A program made the translations under genes and the position numbers. The notes beneath the pieces were generated by a model. That model was given only the letters and a program-made list of their open reading frames with translations. It did no database searches and was not told where the DNA came from. From positions 620,001-684,000 of the forward strand of contig OY760687.1 in NCBI GenBank assembly GCA_963663945.1: 64,000 nucleotides of DNA, in the 5' to 3' direction. Shown here piece by piece: positions 1 to 8,173 of this stretch (positions are counted from its first letter, which is position 1; every line of letters starts with the position of its first letter). The stretch is from Bin87 sp963663945 (GTDB lineage: Bacteria; Chloroflexota; Dehalococcoidia; Lucifugimonadales; UBA3495).

Positions 1-1197
1 AAAATTGAGCCTGCCGTCACGCGTGTACCCTGAGCCTCTGCTGCCGCGATCAACACTGATGCCCGTGTCATCCTGTTCGCCGGCCTGCACAGTGTAGGCG
101 TAGACGATCCTGTCGGTGCCGGAGCCACGCACGTACCGTGCTGCGCGGTAGGTTGGTCCAGAACCGCGGTCGCCAACCCGGATGGCAATACCCTTCCGAC
201 CGGTCACTCTTACCGCCTCCTGGTACCGGATCTCGATCTCGATGTCCTCGCCAGCGTCATAAGCGACGCCGTTGGCCGGCGTTGAGACAATCCGCACGCC
301 GACGGCCTGCCGGCGAATTGAACCGTCCGCCCGGTGACCCGACTGGTTGCCGAGGCCACGGTATATGCGGCTGACCCCGATATGCGTGTCTTTGACCTTG
401 ATCACGCTGGTGAGCCCGAACCCGTGCCATCGTTTGCCGTCGTGGTAGCCGTTATGGACGCTGACGCCATTGCCGTCTCGGTCTCGATCCTTGACGGTGT
501 ATCCGAACACCAGAGTATCCGTGCCGGACCCTCTCTGGTACCCGGCGGCCTTCCACCCCGGATTGACCCAGATCCCCATGATCGGCCGGCCCTCCACCTC
601 GACCTCGCGATTGAAGGTGACCGCGAATTCGATGGTCTCCTTCCGACCATAGGTGTCCCCTGCGGCAGGTCGCGAAATTATGTCGATGCCGGTCACACGC
701 GCTTCGTCGTCCACGATCGTGATATCGCACCGGTCGTCCCGCTGCGGATCATCCAGATCTTTCACAATGCTGGGCGGGGAGAACCTAACGACGAAAGATT
801 CTTCACCTTCCAGGCGGTCGTCTTCGTAGGTCCGGATGGTTCGTTCCATACGATTGGCGCGGCGCTCGGCCTCGGTGCTGGCCTGCCAGACCCCGTCGAG
901 GCGAGGGTAATCTGATCCGTTGGCGGTGTACCAATGGGTATGCCACCACCCTCCGAAATTGTCCTCCTCGTGACCGTTCACGTCCGTGCGCACCAGGTAA
1001 ACCTTCAGTGAATTGCCCTCTTCCACATGGGTCTGTGGACAATCTACGTAGACCTTGGGACTGGGTCGGTCGTCGTGGTCCGCCGCAATTGGCGGGACGT
1101 TGGAGTTGCCGGGAATCATTGCTGCAGCGGCGAGGGCCAGCATGAGCGCCGCCAGCCCTAGGATTCGGTATCCCGCACGCATTTGTCGCCTGTCCAT
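1..1197 (-). CDS. Secreted surface protein with Calx-beta-like and tandem beta-sandwich repeats (C-terminus outside window)
   Basis: The minus-strand frame is open from an ATG at 1197 to the first base of the window (399 codons), so the C-terminus is missing. The start MDRRQMR followed by a Leu/Ala-rich core to about residue 28 is a typical signal peptide, so the protein is exported. Residues of roughly 45-165 end in EDDRLEGEESFVVRFSP, the kind of strand seen in Calx-beta domains. Two repeats of about 95 residues follow. They open with VTGIDIISRPAAGDTYG and VGVRIVSTPANGVAYDAG, and each holds a Y-x-R-G-S-G-T-D core (YQRGSGTDTLVFGYTV, YVRGSGTDRIVYAYTV). Such repeats are common in large bacterial surface or adhesion proteins. 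No enzyme motif is visible in the part present, and the ligand is unknown. A promoter-like sequence lies about 130 bases upstream. Confidence 0.75.
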   Translation of the reverse strand, partial: MDRRQMRAGYRILGLAALMLALAAAAMIPGNSNVPPIAADHDDRPSPKVYVDCPQTHVEEGNSLKVYLVRTDVNGHEEDNFGGWWHTHWYTANGSDYPRLDGVWQASTEAERRANRMERTIRTYEDDRLEGEESFVVRFSPPSIVKDLDDPQRDDRCDITIVDDEARVTGIDIISRPAAGDTYGRKETIEFAVTFNREVEVEGRPIMGIWVNPGWKAAGYQRGSGTDTLVFGYTVKDRDRDGNGVSVHNGYHDGKRWHGFGLTSVIKVKDTHIGVSRIYRGLGNQSGHRADGSIRRQAVGVRIVSTPANGVAYDAGEDIEIEIRYQEAVRVTGRKGIAIRVGDRGSGPTYRAARYVRGSGTDRIVYAYTVQAGEQDDTGISVDRGSRGSGYTRDGRLNF

Positions 1198-1325
1198 TGT
1201 CACTTCCTCCAGGTTGGTCGCCAGTCGGCGCGTGTCGGTCTATCAGCGCGTGGGAGCGGCCACGATCGCGGAGGTAGAGTCCATGGCCCAAAAGGCCGTC
1301 TCCAGCGACAATATGGCCTTAATAA

Positions 1326-1354
1326 TTCATACGAACTCATATAAGCGAACTCAA
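1326..1354 (-). promoter_or_regulatory. Sigma70-like promoter for the secreted repeat protein
   Basis: On the minus strand TTGAGT (1354-1349), a 17-base spacer and TATGAA (1331-1326) lie in a markedly AT-rich block. Transcription would start near 1319 and leave a leader of about 120 bases before the ATG at 1197. Only the sequence match supports this. Confidence 0.45.
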
Positions 1355-1501
1355 AAAACCAGCTCATATCAACCAGTTCATATAAGTTCGATATACGTAA
1401 CAAGCACGCGCAGATATACGATATATTTGTATATTGGGCTACTATCATCGGCGTGTCTGTGCATTTTCGGAAATGCACACGACAGGCAGCAGACTTACAA
1501 C

Positions 1502-1531
1502 AAAAAACGGGCGGCGCCTTCGCACCGCCCG
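1502..1531 (-). terminator. Rho-independent terminator of the CoA-transferase gene
   Basis: Read on the minus strand, a 7-bp stem (CGGGCGG paired with CCGCCCG) is followed at once by six T. It lies about 150 bases after the stop codon of the CoA-transferase gene. Confidence 0.65.
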
Positions 1532-1682
1532 CCAACTAACTGCCAGGTGTCAAAACCCTTACATCTGATTAAGGACCCCAGTTCTGCTCAATGGATCGGA
1601 ACACGCGGGCAAAATGGCTCTTCTGGCAGAATTGATCCGTGATGGGGTGTCTAATTCGGCAGAACCCGGAAACCTTCCGCCG

Positions 1683-2912
1683 CTACGCTGTTCCGACGGT
1701 CTTTCCCTCGACCAGCGCATCTATCTCCGCTTCACCGTACCCGTGCTCGGCCAGGATCTCCCGGCTGTGCTGGCCCAGGGCCGGCCCGCGGTGCCGGATG
1801 CTCCCTGGCGTCTCCGATAGCTTCACGGGGACGCCGATGTGGTTCAGTTGGCCCAGTTCCGGGTCGTCCAGCGTGACCTTCATCTCGCGGGCAAGCACCT
1901 GCTCGTCGCTGTACACCTGCTCCATGTCGTAGATGGGGCCGGCCACGACGCCGGCCGACTCCAGAAGTTCCATCCAGTGCTCGGTGGTGTGTTCGGCCAG
2001 GATGCCCTCCAGCAGTTCGGCCAGCTCCGCCTCTCGCGCCTTGCGGTCGTTGGGCTCCAGGTACCGCTCGTCTTCGATGAGGGCATCCTGCCCGATGGCG
2101 CGGCAGAACTGCTCCCACGTCGGCTGCGACGCCGCGCCGATGTTGATGTAACCGTCGCTGGTGCGCAGGGCCTGGTAGGGCGCGTTGACGCGGTGCGCGG
2201 AGCCGAGGGGACCGGGGATCTCGCCGTTGGCAAAATACTCCGACGACTCCCACACCGTGAATGCGATGCCCGCCTCCAGCAGTGACCCGTCCACCTGCTG
2301 GCCCTGCCCCGTGCGCTGGGCGTGGATATACGCCGCCAGGATGCCAAACGCCGTGAAACTGCCCGCGCCGATGTCGGTGATGGGCACGCCCACCTTGGCC
2401 GGCGGCCCGCCCGGGAAGCCGGTGATCGACATCAGCCCGCTCATACCCTGGGCCACGAGGTCGAACCCGCCCCGGTTGCGGTACGGGCCAGTGCCGCCGA
2501 AGCCGGATATGCTGGCGTACACCAGCCGGGGGTTGATCTCTGCCAGTGCCTTGTAGCCCAGGCCCAGGCGGTCCATGACGCCGGGCCGGAAGTTCTCCGC
2601 CACGATGTCCGCCGACTCCGCCATGCGCCGAAACACCGCCTTGCCCTCGTCCGAGCGCAGGTCCAGGGCGATGCTGCGCTTGTTGCGGTTCAGGGCGAGG
2701 AAGCCGCCGGCGATGTCGTGGGTCAGCCGCGACCCCATGCGCCGCGTGTCGTCGCCGGTGCCGGGGCGCTCGACCTTGATGACGTCGGCGCCCATGTCGG
2801 CCAGCAGCATGGTGCACATGGGGCCGGCCATGATCTGCGTCAGGTCCAGCACCTTGACGCCGACCAGCGGGCCGGCGGGATGACTGTTCGGAGTTCCATC
2901 GTTCTGGGTCAT
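1683..2912 (-). CDS. CaiB/BaiF family (family III) CoA-transferase
   Basis: A 409-residue protein of normal family length that moves CoA between acyl-CoA and a free carboxylic acid through an aspartyl-CoA thioester. The N-terminal GVKVLDLTQIMAGPMCTMLLADMG is split here as GVKVLDLTQIMAG and PMCTMLLADMG; it and the segment ADIVAENFRPGVMDRLGLGY are hallmark family sequences. The catalytic Asp is most likely D170 in VPITDIGAGSFTAFG. I chose the ATG at 2912 because AGGTGA sits six bases upstream; a GTG nine bases earlier lacks a good site. The acid substrate cannot be read from the sequence. The gene stands alone, divergent from the methyltransferase gene, with a terminator downstream. Confidence 0.92.
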   Translation of the reverse strand: MTQNDGTPNSHPAGPLVGVKVLDLTQIMAGPMCTMLLADMGADVIKVERPGTGDDTRRMGSRLTHDIAGGFLALNRNKRSIALDLRSDEGKAVFRRMAESADIVAENFRPGVMDRLGLGYKALAEINPRLVYASISGFGGTGPYRNRGGFDLVAQGMSGLMSITGFPGGPPAKVGVPITDIGAGSFTAFGILAAYIHAQRTGQGQQVDGSLLEAGIAFTVWESSEYFANGEIPGPLGSAHRVNAPYQALRTSDGYINIGAASQPTWEQFCRAIGQDALIEDERYLEPNDRKAREAELAELLEGILAEHTTEHWMELLESAGVVAGPIYDMEQVYSDEQVLAREMKVTLDDPELGQLNHIGVPVKLSETPGSIRHRGPALGQHSREILAEHGYGEAEIDALVEGKTVGTA

Positions 2913-2994
2913 TGATCTCACCTGTTACGTCAACGGCGGTTTGACGGTCGATATTGCCGCACGGGATAATGCGGTCTCGCATCGGAGGCGCGGG

Positions 2995-3867
2995 ATGGGC
3001 GAGATTATACTCGGCGACAATTTGGATGTCCTGCGGACGCTGCCCGACGGCGCGTTCCAGTTGATCTACGTCGACCCTCCCTTCAACACCGGCAAGGCCC
3101 AGTCCCGCACCCGCATCAGGGTCACCCCCGACCCTGACGGCGACCGCACCGGGTTCCAAGGGCGACGTTACCGCACCCAGGTCGTCGGTTCCAGCGAGTA
3201 CGCCGACATCTTCGACGACTACATCGGGTTCCTGCGCCCGCGCATGGAAGAGGCGTACCGGGTGCTTGACGACCACGGCAGCCTTTTCCTCCATGTCGAC
3301 TACCGCGAGGTCCACTACTGCAAGGTGATGCTGGACGAGATCTTCGGCCGCGACTCCTTCATCAACGAGATCATCTGGGCCTACGACTATGGCGGCCGGC
3401 CGAAAACTCGCTGGCCGGCCAAGCACGACAACATCCTGTGGTACGCCAAGGATCCGATCCACTACACCTTCAACTACGGCGCCATGGACCGCATCCCCTA
3501 CATGGCCCCCGGCCTCGTCGGACCGGAGAAGGCCGCCCGGGGCAAGACACCGACCGACGTGTGGTGGCAGACCATCGTGACCGGCAAAGAGAAGACCGGC
3601 TACGCCACCCAGAAGCCTCTGGCCATCCTCGGCCGCATCGTTCGTGTCCATTCCAACCCGGGCGACCGCGTGCTCGACTTCTTCGCCGGCAGCGGGACCC
3701 TGGGCGAGGCGGCATATCGGGAGGGCCGGGAGTTCACGCTGATTGACAATAATCCGGAAGCTGTACGCGTGATGCAAACGCGGCTTGCGGAATATGATGT
3801 GCACACGGTCGCCTCCGACCACGATAACGCAACACAAACCATCGACATCGGGAGTGCAGCGAATTGA
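2995..3867 (+). CDS. Site-specific DNA methyltransferase (N6-adenine/N4-cytosine, beta-type motif order)
   Basis: A 290-residue DNA methyltransferase. Catalytic motif IV is DPPF (residues 27-30, in YVDPPFNTGKA) and comes before the SAM-binding motif FAGSG near residue 230. This order places it in the beta group, which methylates adenine N6 or cytosine N4. The ATG at 2995 has GGAGG seven bases upstream and is preferred to a TTG at 2941. No restriction enzyme is adjacent, so it is probably a solitary (orphan) methyltransferase. Its last codons overlap the TTG start of the radical SAM gene by four bases (TTGA), so the two are likely translated together. Why a DNA methyltransferase is coupled to a lipid-type gene set is unknown. 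Confidence 0.88.
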   Translation: MGEIILGDNLDVLRTLPDGAFQLIYVDPPFNTGKAQSRTRIRVTPDPDGDRTGFQGRRYRTQVVGSSEYADIFDDYIGFLRPRMEEAYRVLDDHGSLFLHVDYREVHYCKVMLDEIFGRDSFINEIIWAYDYGGRPKTRWPAKHDNILWYAKDPIHYTFNYGAMDRIPYMAPGLVGPEKAARGKTPTDVWWQTIVTGKEKTGYATQKPLAILGRIVRVHSNPGDRVLDFFAGSGTLGEAAYREGREFTLIDNNPEAVRVMQTRLAEYDVHTVASDHDNATQTIDIGSAAN

Positions 3868-5324
3868 CGACGAACAACCGTATAAAGCAGGACGCCGACT
3901 ATATCTTCCATGAGCTCACCCGATCCATCTGCCCCGAGTGTAAAACCGTCATCGACGCCCAGGTCATCATCCGAGATAACAAGGTCTACATGCGGAAACG
4001 GTGCCCCGAGCACGGCTGGTTCGAGGGCATCATCAGCTCCGACGCCGAGATGTACGTCGGGAGCATCCGGTTCAACAAGCCCGGCACCATCCCCCTGGAC
4101 TTCAGCACCGAGGTCAAAAACGGTTGCCCACTGGACTGTGGCCTCTGCCCCGAGCACAAGCAGCACATCTGCCTGGCCCTCATCGAGGTCAACACCGCCT
4201 GCAACCTCGACTGCCCCGTGTGCTTCGCCAACGCCGGCGCAGGCTACAACCTCACTCTGGAACAGGTTGAATTCATGCTTGACCGCCTGGTTGAAATCGA
4301 AGGCGACCCCGAGGTTGTCCAGTTCAGCGGCGGCGAGCCCACCATACACCCGCAGCTTCCCGAGATGATCCAGGCCGCCAAGGACCGAGGCATCCGCCAG
4401 GTGATGATCAACACCAACGGCGTGCGCCTGGCCCGCGACGACCGCTTTCTTGCGCAGATGGCCGCCCTGGACCCCGTGGTCTACTTCCAGTTCGACGGCC
4501 TCCGCGAGGAGACCTACCTGACCATCCGCGGCGAACCGCTGCTGGACACCAAGATGCGAGCGCTGGACCGGTTGGCCGAGGTTGGCATGACCGCCGTGCT
4601 GGTCGCCGCCATCGAGCGCGACGTGAACACGGACGAGGTGGGCAGCATCGTCGAGTTCGGCCTGAAGCACCCGGCGGTGCGCGGCGTCGTGTTCCAGCCC
4701 GTCACCCATGTGGGCCGGCACATCGAGTTCGATCCCATGACCCGCGTCACCATTCCCGACATCATCCACGGCATCGTCGACCAGACCGACGGCCGTTTCA
4801 TCCTGGAAGATTTCGTTCCCGTCCCCTGCTGCTTCCCCACCTGCCAGGTGAACTCCTACCTCTTCGTGGACGGCGACACCGTCACGCCACTGCCCCGCAT
4901 ATTGGACATCGACCAGTACCTGGACTACATCACCAACCGCGCTTTGCCCAAGCCACCCAACGCCGCCGATATCCAGACCGCGCTGGAGGGTTTGTGGTCC
5001 GCCTCCGCCGTCGCTGGCACCGAGCAGACTGCCGGGCAGTTCGAGTGCGCCTGCGGACCCGGACTTGATCTGCCCTACGAGATCAACCACCTCAAGGACC
5101 ACGTTTTCCAGATCGCCATCAAGGACTTCCTGGACGCCTGGACCTTCAACGTCAAGCAGGTGATGAAGTGCTGCGTCGGCATCCTGACACCCGATGGACG
5201 CGCCATCCCCTTCTGCTCCTACAACTCCGTGGGCTACCGTGAGCAGATTCGCGAGCAGCTTACGATGGAGCAGGGCCGGCAGAAGATCCTGTCGGTGTCG
5301 CAAAACTCTCGGGACAAGGCGTAA
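3864..5324 (+). CDS. Radical SAM protein of the tetraether lipid synthase (Tes/MJ0619-like) family
   Basis: A 486-residue radical SAM enzyme. The cluster that binds S-adenosylmethionine is C113-x3-C117-x2-C120 (CNLDCPVC), with GGEPT at 156-160. Upstream are CPEC (23-26) with RCPEHG (C47, H50), and C88, C92, C95 in CPLDCGLCPEH. Downstream are C322, C323, C327, C395, C397, C436, C437 and C451. This count fits extra iron-sulfur clusters plus a rubredoxin-like metal site. The order and wording of these motifs match the archaeal Tes/MJ0619 family, whose studied members join two lipid chains at their ends to give membrane-spanning tetraethers. Start is TTG at 3864 with GGGAG upstream, overlapping the previous gene. 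The following methyltransferase and PlsY-like genes support a role in membrane lipids. Substrate and product here are inferred. Confidence 0.8.
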   Translation: MTTNNRIKQDADYIFHELTRSICPECKTVIDAQVIIRDNKVYMRKRCPEHGWFEGIISSDAEMYVGSIRFNKPGTIPLDFSTEVKNGCPLDCGLCPEHKQHICLALIEVNTACNLDCPVCFANAGAGYNLTLEQVEFMLDRLVEIEGDPEVVQFSGGEPTIHPQLPEMIQAAKDRGIRQVMINTNGVRLARDDRFLAQMAALDPVVYFQFDGLREETYLTIRGEPLLDTKMRALDRLAEVGMTAVLVAAIERDVNTDEVGSIVEFGLKHPAVRGVVFQPVTHVGRHIEFDPMTRVTIPDIIHGIVDQTDGRFILEDFVPVPCCFPTCQVNSYLFVDGDTVTPLPRILDIDQYLDYITNRALPKPPNAADIQTALEGLWSASAVAGTEQTAGQFECACGPGLDLPYEINHLKDHVFQIAIKDFLDAWTFNVKQVMKCCVGILTPDGRAIPFCSYNSVGYREQIREQLTMEQGRQKILSVSQNSRDKA

Positions 5325-5336
5325 GGGTCGCGGTTG

Positions 5337-6128
5337 ATGCTCGACACTTATGCCGCCAAGATCTGCTGCGCTGATCTCTACTCATCGGAACTGGCGCGGC
5401 TGATCCTGGGCGACAGCCTGCATCCCGGCGGCCTGCGCGCCACCAACCGGCTGGGTCGCGCCATGGGCCTGCAGGCCGGCTGGCGCGTGTTGGACCTCGC
5501 GTGCGGACTGGGCACCAGCGCCACGGCCATCTCCCGGGTGTTCCGCTGCCAAGTGGTTGGCCTGGAACTCGGCGCCGAGGCTTCCGCGTCATCCCGAGAG
5601 CGCGCCCGGGAGCAGCCCGTGCCCGCCGATGTCGCCTTCGTCAGAGGCGACGCTGAAATGCCCCCGTTCCGCGAGGGCGCCTTTGACGCCGTCATCATCG
5701 AGTGTGCCACCAGCCTCTTCGTGGACAAGGGAGAGGCCATCTCGCGCGTGCGCCGTCTGCTCCGGCCCGGGGGAGTCATCGGCATCTCCGACGTGACGGT
5801 GGAACCCGGCAGCCTGCCGCCGGAACTGGATGGAACCGTGGGCATGATGCTCTGCCTCACCGACGCCCTGCCCTACGACGGATACCAGAGTCTCCTGGAT
5901 CGTGCCGGCTTTGTCGTTGGTGAACCGGAAGAACTTTCGGGCGAGGTGATGACGCTGCTGGCCGACCTGCGCGGCAAGATTGCCCTGGGCGGAGCCGTCG
6001 GCTTCCCTCCGTCGGAGCTAACCGCGGATCTGGCCGAATCCGCCCCCGGCCTGCTGGATCGAGTCGAGCAGTCGGTATCCCGCGGACAAATCGGTTACTG
6101 GTTATACGTGGGCCGGAATCCCGACTGA
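5337..6128 (+). CDS. Class I SAM-dependent methyltransferase
   Basis: A 263-residue methyltransferase of the UbiE/ArsM-like type. The SAM-binding glycine motif is VLDLACGLGTSATAIS (about residues 50-65), the acidic loop is VVGLELGAE, and VRGDAEMPPFREGAFDAVI is the usual motif II/III region. The C-terminal third is a small variable domain that would bind the substrate. ATG 5337 lies 12 bases after the radical SAM stop, with AAGGG overlapping that stop, so the gene belongs to the same operon. No arsenic-type cysteine set is obvious. A lipid or lipid-precursor substrate is suggested only by the neighbours. Confidence 0.85.
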   Translation: MLDTYAAKICCADLYSSELARLILGDSLHPGGLRATNRLGRAMGLQAGWRVLDLACGLGTSATAISRVFRCQVVGLELGAEASASSRERAREQPVPADVAFVRGDAEMPPFREGAFDAVIIECATSLFVDKGEAISRVRRLLRPGGVIGISDVTVEPGSLPPELDGTVGMMLCLTDALPYDGYQSLLDRAGFVVGEPEELSGEVMTLLADLRGKIALGGAVGFPPSELTADLAESAPGLLDRVEQSVSRGQIGYWLYVGRNPD

Positions 6129-6182
6129 ACGTGATTTGCTGTGCTATCATCTCGCCGTCCCGACCAATTGGCCCTTTTTTAG

Positions 6183-6923
6183 ATGTTTTTTGACGATCTT
6201 CTGCCTTTGATCCCCCGCGTGCTCGCGGCGGCGCTGGTCGGTTACCTGCTCGGCAGCATACCCTTCGCCTACCTGGTGGCGCGCCTCAAGGGCGTCGATA
6301 TCTTCGCCACCGGAAGCCGACGCGCCGGCACCGCCAACGTCTTCTGGCACGTGGGACGACGACGCGGCATGCTGGTGTTCGCCTGCGACATCATCAAGGG
6401 CGCGGTGGCCGTGGTCGTGGCCTGGATGCTGGGCGTACCCGAGCTGGCCGCCATCGTGGCGGGAGCAGCAGCGATTGCGGGTCACTGGAAGAGCATATTC
6501 ACGGGGTTCAGAGGTGGCGACGGCATGGTCGTCCTGGTGGGCGTTTGTCTGGCCTACCTCAACTGGTACGTCCTCGTGGGTATCGCCGCCGGGATCGTCA
6601 CCGTGCTGCTGTTCCGCCGCTCGGCGTTCCGGTCGTCCATAGGCATATTCCTGGGGTTCGGAGCCATGCTGGCCCTCAATACGCTGCGCGGCCATGATTG
6701 GGCCGTCATGTTTGGCTTGACCGCGCTGGCCATGGTGGTGGTCACCCACAACATCCTGACCAACTCGGACCATCGACCCGATAAAGCGGCGGCAATCGAT
6801 CCCGACCTGCTCATCGAGGATCGGCCCGAAATCCTCGGAGAAGCCGCCCGCCTCAGCGAAGAGGCAATCCTGCTCGACGTTCTTCCGCCCGACGAGGAGA
6901 GCGAGACCCAGCGCCCGTCCTGA
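6183..6923 (+). CDS. Divergent PlsY-like glycerol-3-phosphate acyltransferase, membrane protein
   Basis: A 246-residue integral membrane protein. PlsY moves an acyl group from acyl-phosphate to glycerol 3-phosphate, the first step of phospholipid synthesis. Family signatures are present but altered: LLGSIPFAYLVARLKGVD matches the first loop; GSRRAGTANVFW replaces the usual GSGNxGATN; DIIKGAVAV matches the central D-x-x-KG; and GHWKSIFTGFRGGDGMV replaces GH-x-x-PVFL-x-FKGGKG, with Lys changed to Asp. A charged tail of about 45 residues follows the last membrane segment. These changes may mean a different acyl donor or acceptor. It is 54 bases after the methyltransferase and has no clear ribosome site, so it may be expressed with that operon or weakly on its own. 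Confidence 0.8.
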   Translation: MFFDDLLPLIPRVLAAALVGYLLGSIPFAYLVARLKGVDIFATGSRRAGTANVFWHVGRRRGMLVFACDIIKGAVAVVVAWMLGVPELAAIVAGAAAIAGHWKSIFTGFRGGDGMVVLVGVCLAYLNWYVLVGIAAGIVTVLLFRRSAFRSSIGIFLGFGAMLALNTLRGHDWAVMFGLTALAMVVVTHNILTNSDHRPDKAAAIDPDLLIEDRPEILGEAARLSEEAILLDVLPPDEESETQRPS

Positions 6924-6931
6924 GACGGCGT

Positions 6932-8116
6932 TTATCCGCCCTGCCTTTCATCCCGCATTCGAGACAAGTCCAGTACCCAGCCCAGCATCTCATCAGATTC
7001 GGCTTCGGTGTACAGGCCGGGCTGCAAACGCACCGCCTCTGAAAGCTGCTCCGCACATTTGGGGATGTCTCCCTGGTCGGCGTACAGTCGGGCGGCGTTG
7101 TAGTAAGGGGCGGCAAACTCGGGGACGACTTTCTGTGCTTCGAGGTAGTCGGTCAACGCCGCCTCGGTATCCCCCAGGCTTTCGCGCGCGGCGCCCCGGT
7201 TGCTCAACACTTCGGCGAAGTCAGGACGCAGGTGCAACGCCACGTCGTAGTCGGCGATGGCTTCGGCGTATTTGCCCTGGGCATCATAGGCCAGCCCGCG
7301 ATTGTTGATCGCCTCCACGTCGTCCGGCCGCAACTCGATGGCAGCGGTGTAGTTCGTCACCGCGTCGTCATATCGACCCAGGCGGTAGCAGACGCGAGCC
7401 TTGTTGAACCGGGCGTCCGCATTGTCCGGACTGTGCCGCAGCGCCTCATCATAATCGGCCACCGCGCCTCCTCCGTCGCCCAACTCGTCCCGGGCCACTC
7501 CCCGGTTCAGATAGGCGTTGGAGATATCGGGGCGGAGGGTGACCACCGCGTCGAAGGCCGCGATGGCGTCCGCGTACCTGCCCAGGTTGTTCAGTACGAT
7601 TCCCCGGTTGTAGTAGGCCTGCAGATAGAGCGGGTCCAGGTCGATCGCCGTCGCGTAATCGACCAACGCACCCTCGGGGTCGCCCACATCATCCCGGGCG
7701 TTTCCCCGCTGGTAATACGCCGGCGCAGCCAGGGCGTCGAGTTCTACCGCCGCGCTCAGGGCGTCGACCGCTTCTTCCGGTTTTCTACGGCGCAGGCAGG
7801 TTACGCCCAGGTTGAACCTGACCGCGAAGTCGTCCGGGCGCTGTGCGGCCATCCCGTGGTAGACGGCGTATGCTTCCGAATACCGACCGATGGCGAAGCA
7901 GCCATTCCCGAAAATCAGGCTCCTGGGGCTCTGTCCCTGCTCCAGCCCGGAGTCGGCCTCCGTCAACTGGTCGAGCAGGGTTGCCACCTCGGCGGCATCT
8001 TCCCCGGTCAGGCGGCCGCCGCGCGGCCGGGGCGTGAGCGCAGCCGATCCCAACCCGTGCCACTCCAGCAGGCCGGCCAATCGGCCCAGCAACTTGTCCG
8101 CGACTGCGTCGCTCAT
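6932..8116 (-). CDS. TPR-repeat protein
   Basis: About 394 residues made mostly of tetratricopeptide repeats from residue 70 onward. Around nine 34-residue units are visible, many with the A-x-x-x-Y-x-R-G or N-R-G-x-A pattern (AYYNRGIVLNNLGRYADAI, AINNRGLAYDAQGKYAEAI). TPR arrays are protein-binding scaffolds, and no catalytic domain or signal peptide is visible. The start is uncertain: ATG at 8116 was chosen, while a GTG at 8137 in the same frame would add seven residues, and neither has a strong ribosome site. It ends eight bases from the end of the convergent PlsY-like gene. Function unknown. Confidence 0.85.
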   Translation of the reverse strand: MSDAVADKLLGRLAGLLEWHGLGSAALTPRPRGGRLTGEDAAEVATLLDQLTEADSGLEQGQSPRSLIFGNGCFAIGRYSEAYAVYHGMAAQRPDDFAVRFNLGVTCLRRRKPEEAVDALSAAVELDALAAPAYYQRGNARDDVGDPEGALVDYATAIDLDPLYLQAYYNRGIVLNNLGRYADAIAAFDAVVTLRPDISNAYLNRGVARDELGDGGGAVADYDEALRHSPDNADARFNKARVCYRLGRYDDAVTNYTAAIELRPDDVEAINNRGLAYDAQGKYAEAIADYDVALHLRPDFAEVLSNRGAARESLGDTEAALTDYLEAQKVVPEFAAPYYNAARLYADQGDIPKCAEQLSEAVRLQPGLYTEAESDEMLGWVLDLSRMRDERQGG

Positions 8117-8173
8117 GGCGCGACCATCCAACTTCACGCCCCGCCAGTCACCAGCTGAGCGTATTGGCCAGCC

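Larger units (their letters stand above)
1198..1682. other. Intergenic region, AT-rich, with repeated TCATAT motifs and hairpins
   Basis: I see no gene here. Around 1332-1390 the motif CTCATAT or TTCATATAAG occurs three times at irregular spacing, partly as an inverted pair (CGAACTCATATAAG against GTTCATATAAGTTCG), so it may bind a regulator. At 1458-1479 there is a perfect 9-bp stem with a TCGG loop. A terminator lies at 1502-1531. Confidence 0.5.

Noticed and set aside
1732..3837. A very long open minus-strand frame across the CoA-transferase and methyltransferase genes
   Set aside because: High GC leaves antisense frames open. The translation is low-complexity Arg/Pro/Gly-rich and overlaps two recognised genes.
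3600..5303. A 567-codon open frame antisense to the radical SAM gene
   Set aside because: It is the mirror of a strongly conserved gene, and its translation has no domain and mirrors codon bias.
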